Of a stretch of 64,000 bases of DNA, positions 52,301 to 61,300 are shown piece after piece; position 1 is the stretch's first letter; every line of letters starts with the position of its first letter. Under the pieces are notes generated by a model. It ran no database searches, was not told the origin of the DNA, and saw nothing but the letters and a program-made list of their open reading frames with translations. This DNA comes from Catonia carolina. Taxonomy: Eukaryota > Arthropoda > Insecta > Hemiptera > Achilidae. A program made the translations under genes and the position numbers. The stretch is from positions 86,904,541 through 86,968,540 of the forward strand of contig JAQMRL010000008.1 of the NCBI GenBank assembly GCA_035578175.1, given 5' to 3'.

Positions 52301-55300
52301 ATATTAATTTATTTATATCTTAGTACATGCCACAACCGTAATCAGGATTATCAGGGTCTTCCTTCCTTCCTTTTCAAATTTGTTCTCTTTCTTCTGGCTT
52401 CTTTTTCCAAATTAATGATGACACAGCAAGCAGTAGGCCTACAATAATAAACAAATTATTCTGGCCTAACAGCTGTACAACATATTACAAGCCTTTACAT
52501 TGTCTGTATATTAAGGGTATTAACAGACGGACAGCGCATTGATGCGCCATTACTGCACAAGATCGTTGAGCGGTAGTGCACACCAACAATGTGTATATTA
52601 CCAACCGCTAAAAAATTTAATGTCAGCCGATGTCGCATCACCGGTACATTGCTGTTCTATTATCTGTCTTTCACCATCTGACTCATGTATGTAGCTCACT
52701 GCCCAACAGTAACGCCGGGGTAATGCACCATCCATCTGTACCTAGACTTAAGAAATACTACTCTGATTTTCAAATACTTCATAATTTTTTTATTATCTGG
52801 TTACCTTATTAAAGAAACTAATTATCATTGAACAACTTATTATCATTTATATTTATTGTAACCTTTATTATTTTTTATTTTTATTGATTGAACAAGAGTA
52901 GAGTGATCAGTCCTTTTAGTTCTCTAAATACTACAGCCCCATGAATATGTTTCAGGAGTCTGCCTGCCAAATCTTTGTATGGCAGATTACCTTCCATTTT
53001 TGTTAGTCTGATAGTTTTAGTTTTTTCATGCAAGGATAGTTCAGGAGGATTTTCTTCCCTCTCACTATGTAATGTCACCGACTAATGCCAATGACATGTG
53101 GCAAAACCTCTCATTGCAAAATGGGTAGCCCTGAAAAGGGCAGCTTACACAGTAGAGGGTCCTGAAGAGGACTGTTGTCAGCGGTTTGGGTTGTGTTTGT
53201 GGTAGCCCTGAAAAGGGCCGTTGTAAATGGCCGGACGCATCAAGCCAGTATGTGCAGTGTGGTGTCTGAAGGGTGACGGCTCGGCTACCAGGTTCAGGGC
53301 TAGCCTTCCCTTAGCAGCAGTTGGGTCCCCACTGCAGCGTGACAGTGGTGGCCCCCAGAGCCCTGCTGTTGTCAGGTCAGCGCAGGCCATCGGCTGAAGT
53401 GGTTCCCTCTGGGCCTGCACTGGACTCATTCTTCACTGTGGTGTCAGCCGGCATGCACAGGCTTCCTTTGACTGACCAGTGCGGGAATGTGACCTCCACC
53501 ACTGGTAGCGTCGGTCGATGGCTGTATCCGGTGTCAGCTGGGCTGTTCTTCTTCTTCTTGTTTGGTGTTCTTTCCTGGTCGAGGGCTAGATGGTGAGTGC
53601 TTCTCGTGGTTCAGTGCAGCTGTTTAAATACCCTCCGACAAGTCTACTTCATGTTGGAGGAGAGGCACTGCTCTGTTTGCTGCGCGTCAGAAGCGCTCCC
53701 TGCGACAGGCTCTGAGATCGCCTGCAGGCGCCGATATTTGAATGGCAGTTGGCGACAGTAACTTACTTATTGAGTAATTTTCATACATCCACAAGTTGTG
53801 CAGATGTTTCATATCAACAAACTGACACTTTAAGTTGGTTCCTGTCTAAACTATGTACCTCATGAGGACGACGATGGTATGAATCTTAACGTCGTATTCT
53901 GTCAGCTCATTTTTTTTTTTTTTTTTTTTTAATTCCTGATTTGTGTATGTTGCAATCTGTTCAATTTAGAACAATAAGCAACCCCTTGACCCAATGAAAT
54001 GAGGATGATGTGTAAATGAGATGTAGTCTTGTACAGACCCAGGCCGACCATTCCTGAGAGAGTATGGTTAATTAAACCCCAACCATCAAAGTACACCGGT
54101 AACCACTGTCTAGTATTCAAATCCGTATAAAAGTAACTACATTTACTAGGATTTGAACCAGGAACCTTCGTCTCCGAAAATCAGCTGTTAAACAGCTGAT
54201 TCTGGCGACAACTTTACCTCTAGACCAACCCAGTGGGTTCAGCTCATTTGTAGACTTTTTAACACTTATATGGAAACATGTTTTTTATAACGTTAATAAA
54301 CACCCGGTCTGACAGACCGCCATTTCATTTTTGGCAATTTATTTGGGAATCAAAGACAAAGAAACTCAACTAGATCTGTTTAACAAAAATTATTATATTT
54401 TACTATAGTATAATGATTTAATTGACATTGGTATAAGATCCGGTTATCAAAAAACAATTGTGTAAATAAATGAAAAAAGCCAAATTATTTATGGTATTTA
54501 CGACTTAATTTTTAAAATTAATAACATACTTAGGGTATAATGTTTTTTTTTTTCACTCAGGTTAAATGTATTATTTTAATCAAGCATTTCGCTTGAAATG
54601 CGCCCGGTAAGAGTTTTCGCAGCCGGCGCATACATATTTAATCACATACTTAAATTTAAAAAAAGCAAAAATTTGTATAAAAGAAACATAATTTAAAAGT
54701 GACTACTTACATATTAGGGTTTTTATTTTACTGACATTTGTTTTTTGTACAATCAAGACACAGTTTTCTACTGCATTCTAGGCAAATAGCTTTCTTGCAA
54801 GTGATACATCCGAGTCATCAATTTCATCACAAATAGAACCTTCCGATTCACTGTCATCATTTTCCAATAATCTACGAATTCTGTTACCATAGTCGGGATC
54901 GCTTGTACTAAGTGGTCGAGCCATTTCAGAAATTTACAATTAAATAATAAAAAAAATAATTAAAATATATAGGCCTACAAATAATTAAAATATAAACCCG
55001 TAAAGGAAACACCCGTCTTACAGACCGTTAAATACAGTAAGGGAAACACACAATTCCACAGACCGCTACATGAAATACACAAAAAGAAACACGCGGTATC
55101 ACAGACCGGTATGATTTTTAAGAACGATTTACACTTCCGCAAAGATTCACGTGAACTGAAGAACCATATTTCACTATGAAGTAGATAGGAATGAGGGAGG
55201 AAGGTACTATGACGGTCAGCACCAACCCTAGCTCAGGGAACCCAGTATTATGTAAACAAATCACCCTTAGTGCCTGTGAGACCGATGTTTCCATATGAGT

Positions 55301-58300
55301 GTTAAATTACTCAACACATTAATGAAAGGGTGCTAACTATAGCACATGGCCTTCTGCGTGATGTTAAGTGAAGTTTGTATTTGTTGATGTGGTAGTACTG
55401 TCCACTAGCACTTTTCGCATACTTTTACAATAAAGGGATAATTTAAAGAAAAAAGGATAAAATAAGGACAATAAAAATGATGATAATATGACATTCAAAA
55501 ATAAATCTTTATAATGCATCCTGCAGTTTGAAATATTTTTATTTCATATAATGAATTAATATAATAATTTCACTAACCTTCTTTTTAAACTGCGTCACCT
55601 TTATTTTATTCCTACTTACACGTGTTTCGGTGGATCCACCATCATCAGAGTAAATGAAAAATTGAAACTAAAAATTTTTTTCATTTATTTAAAATTTACA
55701 GAAGATGATACATCTTCAGTCACTTGTATAAAACTGATTTAAAATTAATTTATTTTAATTTATCCCTTCTCATATTTACTGTAGATAGCAGCAGCAGTCA
55801 ATATCACTTCATCATTCCTAAATTTTATCTGTTCATTCAAAATGTCCTGCTTTTGCTCTTTTAAATATTTATAAATATGGAACATCTCATATTTTTCAAT
55901 TTTATTTTTATTCTCTATATTACATTGTTCTATTATATTGAAATGTTCATCTATTTTACCAAATTTATGTTTTTCTTCTTTTATATGATTGGTATAGTTA
56001 GATATAATGTAGTCACATTTCAGTGCTTTTTTATGTTCATTATACCTCACTTGAAAATTACGACTAGTCATACCAATGTAAAATTTTTTACAATCCTCAT
56101 TACCACAATCTATTTTATACACACCCTTTTTATTGCTTAGTGTTTCATTTAAATTATTTTTAATTATATTTGTGGACAGTAGTTTTTTATTATTACAAGT
56201 GTATGCGATTTTATAAAATTTATTTAATGTTCTGTATAATTTATTGTTAATAGTTTTATTGTATTTTAATGCAATAAATGGTTTATGTTCTATTTTATTA
56301 TCTAATATAAGGGTGGTTCTCAAGTTATTTTTAAAATGTAGTTTGTTTTTAATTTTATTTATTACTTTATTTATTTCTTTTTCATGATACCCATTCTTTT
56401 GTGCTATGAATTTTATTGTTCTTAATACATTTTCTAGTAGTTTTCTAGTAGTTTTACTACATTATGTGTGTGTTCTATTAGAACACACACATAATGTAGT
56501 AATGTGGCACAGATATGTAGATGACATACTGGTAATATTGGAAAAGGCATATAAAAATGAAGAGGATGTTATTTTAAAAAAATTAAATACATTTGATGAT
56601 AAATTACACCACACTATGGAACTTGAAAATAATAATAAATTAAATTTCATGGACATACAATTAATCAAGGGTAATAGTAAAATAACAACAGGTGTATTTC
56701 GTAAAAGTATATTACCAGTAACAAATATAAATAAGTCATCTAACCACCCATACTCACATAAAATGGTAGCTTACCATAGTATGATTCACAGAGCATATAA
56801 TTATATAAAAGATAAAAAACTACTAGAAAATGAATTAAGAACAATAAAATTCATAGCACAAAAGAATGGGTATCATGAAAAAGAAATAAATAAAGTAATA
56901 AATAAAATTAAAAACAAACTATATTTTAAAAATAACTTGAGAACCACCCTTATATTAGGTAATAAAATAAAACATAAACCATTTATTGCATTAAAATACA
57001 ATAAATTATACAGAACATTAAATAAATTTTATAAAATCGCATACACTTGTAATAATAAAAAACTACTGTCCACAAATATAATTAAAAATAATATAAATGA
57101 AACACTAAGCAATAAAAAGGGTGTGTATAAAATAGATTGTGGTAATGAGGATTGTAAAAATTTTACATTGGTATGACTAGTCGTAATTTTCAAGTAAGGT
57201 ATAATGAACATAAAAAAGCACTGAAATGTGACTACATTATATCTAACTATACCAATCATATAAAAGAAGAAAAACATAAATTTGGTAAAATAGATGAACA
57301 TTTCAATATAATAGAACAATGTAATATAGAGAATAAAAATAAAATTGAAAAATATGAGATGTTCCATATTTATAAATATTTAAAAGAGCAAAAGCAGGAC
57401 ATTTTGAATGAACAGATAAAATTTAGGAATGATGAAGTGATATTGACTGCTGCTGCTATCTACAGTAAATATGAGAAGGGATAAATTAAAATAAATTAAT
57501 TTTAAATCAGTTTTATACAAGTGACTGAAGATGTATCATCTTCTGTAAATTTTAAATAAATGAAAAAAATTTTTAGTTTCAATTTTTCATTTACTCTGAT
57601 GATGGTGGATCCACCGAAACACGTGTAAGTAGGAATAAAATAAAGGTGACGCAGTTTAAAAAGAAGGTTAGTGAATTTATATGAAATAGATAATATGACA
57701 ATTTTCATTTATATATGTTTGCACTGTGTCAGCGTGTCAAGAAGGTTGCGCTGCCTCAAAAAAACAGCTGTTTTTTCATTAGCAATTACATATCTATAAA
57801 AATCTTTTAACAACATTTTATTTCTTGTTAATACAACCTAACTGCAGTTAAGACATAACCTTAACGTAAAATATGTGAATATTTATCCATGAAAAGTGCT
57901 AGTGGACAGTGCTACCACATCAACAAATACAAACTTCATTAAACATAATGCGGTAGGCCACATACTATATTAGCACGAATGAAAGTATAATCTTGCCTTC
58001 AATAATGTAAATTATTTTTTTTTTTTTAAATTAACTCTTGCGGTTTTTACAATTTGCTTAATTATTTACAGGTCCATATGCTGTTTGAGGTACAGGATCT
58101 TGCGCAAGCATCTCCTGCTACAGTTAGCCGTTGTGGAATGGTGTACATCGATCCTACTGACCTAAAATGGATGCCTTATGTAAAGACATGGTTGAAGAAA
58201 TTAACTGATTCAACACTTCCTATACCGGCTGATTACAAAACATATATTATTGATGTTTTTGAACATTTTGTTGAAAGAGGTTTACAGTTTATTCGGAAAA

Positions 58301-61300
58301 ACTGTGCATATGCTATCCATCAGGTAACTTTTCATTTTACAATCTATCTATATAATCAGCCTCAAATATCCATTTTCAGACATAGACCTCTCTTTCCTTC
58401 TCAATGTTCTTTGTCATTACCGATCTGCATCCTTCCCTGTCCAGTATGACTCCTTAGGCCATCTCATTTGCAGTTTTTCTCTTCCCCAACTGTATTCCAA
58501 GGATTGGCAGCATACGATTCTTTTATTACACTTTTTTCCTTTCTTGCAAAGTTTGGGCAGCAAATTTTCTGTTTAGTTCGACTATCTGCTCTTACTTTTG
58601 TTATGTTTCTTATTTACATGTTTTTCAGCTTTTCAATTAGTCTGATGTCCAGCTTTTGTTTTTCTATCGCTCTTTGTATATATGCCATTTTATCGACATT
58701 CGTTCTTGTAAATGTCTCATATTCGAAAGTCATTTTGTAATAATGGGTAATATGCGAGGGTCATTCGGAAAGTAAAGAACGTTTTGATCTGATGAGCTGC
58801 GCAGTTCCCCACCACATCTGCTCCCGAGTCATTGACCTTCCACTCACCTTGAGCCAGTCTGGCGCTAGCAGATACAGTCATGTATTGAATATTTGTAAGT
58901 TTTTAAAATGTGCGACAAAATTAACAATCCCACCAAGTGTGACGTTGATAGTGTAATATGCTTTTTGAATGCTAAAGGAGTGCAACCGATCAAAATTTAC
59001 AGACAAATAACAGAGGTTTATGGTAATGTGATGAGCAATGCTTCAGATTGAAAATGGTGCATTAAGTTTAATGGTGGACGGTTGAATGTTCATGATGAAG
59101 AGCACTCCGGCCGACCTTCAATTGTGACTGACGAACTCAAATCAAGAATTGAGGAAAAAATTCAATAGGACAGATGTTTCACGACAGGCCGTTCTTTCCT
59201 AGAATTTCACAAACTTTATTTCTTTTTGAAATTGTTTGTGGTGATTTGGGTTACAAAAAGGTGTGTGCAAGGTGGGTCCCTGGACTTTTGACTGAAGTGA
59301 GTGGTTAAACAACTTGCAGCAACTGAGTATACAGAGGGCAAAGCAAAGTTGGTGAAATGGTACAAGTGTTTAAATTTGTATGGTGGTTACGTAGAAAAAT
59401 AGTTAAATACCGGTTATGTTGTAAAAAAATTTTTGTTTGGCTGTAATAATAAAAATTTCAAAATAAAGAAAAATGGTACTTTCCGAATGACCCTTGTATG
59501 TTGATCAAACACTATTTATTAGATATTGCAGAAATTTCCTGTTTTTAAGGGTGAGTTTGCCAAATGACATCCTTGTTAGTTCAGTTCCCTTCATTTCCTT
59601 TTGGTTGTCCTTGCTCAGATACATTGTTTGACTTTGTATACTTCAAGACTTTTTCTATGCCTTTCATCCTACTGTGGGTTCTAGTTCTCTGGTTTAACAT
59701 TACTTTTCTTTTATGAAACATATTTTTGACATTTAATTATCAACCTTTACCGTCATTCTTTGTTGACTTTTTTGTTTGAATTAACACAGTATTGTCTGTG
59801 TACCTTAGATGGTTTAGTAGTTCTCTGTTTATGTTGATTCCTTTTTGTGACATTGTTATTTCTTATAATGTCCTCTTGGGCTTGATTAAATGGTTTCAGT
59901 GATATTGTCTACTCTTTTCTGGACTTGCCCCCTCCCCATTTTTCAATGTTTGTGTTTTGCCTTAACATATTAAATTAATTATTTTTGAAAATTATTTCTT
60001 TAACAGAAGCTGTTTGTAATGTTAATGAATTTTTCAGGTTGACATTAGTAAAATTAGTATGTTGTGTAGCTTGATGGAAAGTTTGCTGACTGAACCAGGT
60101 TTGTGGGACAAAAATTTGGATAAAAGTAAATTGAAAGCAATTATTTGTCAAATTTTTGCGTTCTCTTATGTTTGGGCACTTGGTGGAAACTTAGTAGATT
60201 CATCTCAAGAAAAATTTGATGCTCATGTTAAAGAACAATTTGAAGAATATCCAGATGCACAGTATGTATCTTTTTTTTATTATTAAAATTAGCTAATACA
60301 AGAATTGAAGTAGCAGTTGTGATATATTTATCTTTTAATCCAATCCAAAATATTTCTTTGTTAATATAGCAAAAAAAACATAAAAAAGTGGCAATTTGCT
60401 AAACCAATAATAGCCAAATTCAAATTCATAACCATCCAAATTTTGTCCTTAAACCAACATACTAGAGAAGTCCTAAACTGTCAGCTCCCTAAAACAAAAA
60501 CCTTAGCAGGGTATGACGAGATCTCCTCCAACAAACTACTAAAGTTTTGGAATGAAGAACTCATTAATCCCTTAGTAAACTTTACTGAGTCGTTTTGATT
60601 AAGAACCTTCCTGTCAATATTAAGACTGGCCAAAATCTTTCCTAAATTCAAACAAGGCTCAAATATGGATCCATCAAACTACAGACCCATTTCTCTTATA
60701 CCAACATTCTCAAAAAAAACAAAAAAAATTAATAGAGAAGCTGATACTAGTGAAGCTCCTTGGACACTTGCATTTGTTCTATTTGTGGTTTTGTTACTTA
60801 AAAGTACTATAATTACTTATATTAGTTTTAATGTAACACTATATTATATAATCTTATTAAAAATTGTAAATTAAAGATTGGAGATACCTGATTTCCATTC
60901 TATGTAAATTATAACACATTATATATTAATATTTTCTGTATTTGTTACAATGTTGAAGTGTATGATTTTGTTTATGAATTGTATAATTTTCTATTTTATT
61001 TTGTTAGAAAATGTTAAATTGTACATTTTATGTTTGAATGGAAAAAATTATTATTATTATTATTATTATTAAATAAAGATGATTCTGATCAATTCAGTGA
61101 TAACATCTCTGAAGTAACTATAATTATTTTAACTATGCTGTATTTTTTAAATGAAAGAAAATTCTGGGGTTATAAATTGGCAGTTGTTACAGAATATTAA
61201 ATTTAAAAAATGGTTATTAAAACTAAAATTAATTTATATTTTTTTTAAATTTTCCAGCATAGCTCCTGGTACAGATTTTTGGTTAATGTATTTCAATACA

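Larger units (their letters stand above)
55490..57700. mobile_element. Penelope-like element, second inverted pair
   Basis: Minus arm 55545-56460 and plus arm 56481-57700 are joined head to head by a palindrome, both 3' ends outward, as at 33375-37025 but with a different breakpoint. The ends carry the same terminus (GTGTTTCGGTGGATCCACCA). More complete and less damaged than the first locus in the endonuclease part. The RT motifs A and B are missing in both arms, so it is not autonomous. Confidence 0.9.

Noticed and set aside
53178..53429. Possible histone gene upstream of the histone-type hairpins
   Set aside because: The minus-strand frame ([14 protein letters not shown]...) shows no histone fold sequence or histone C-terminus, and it reads through the first hairpin.
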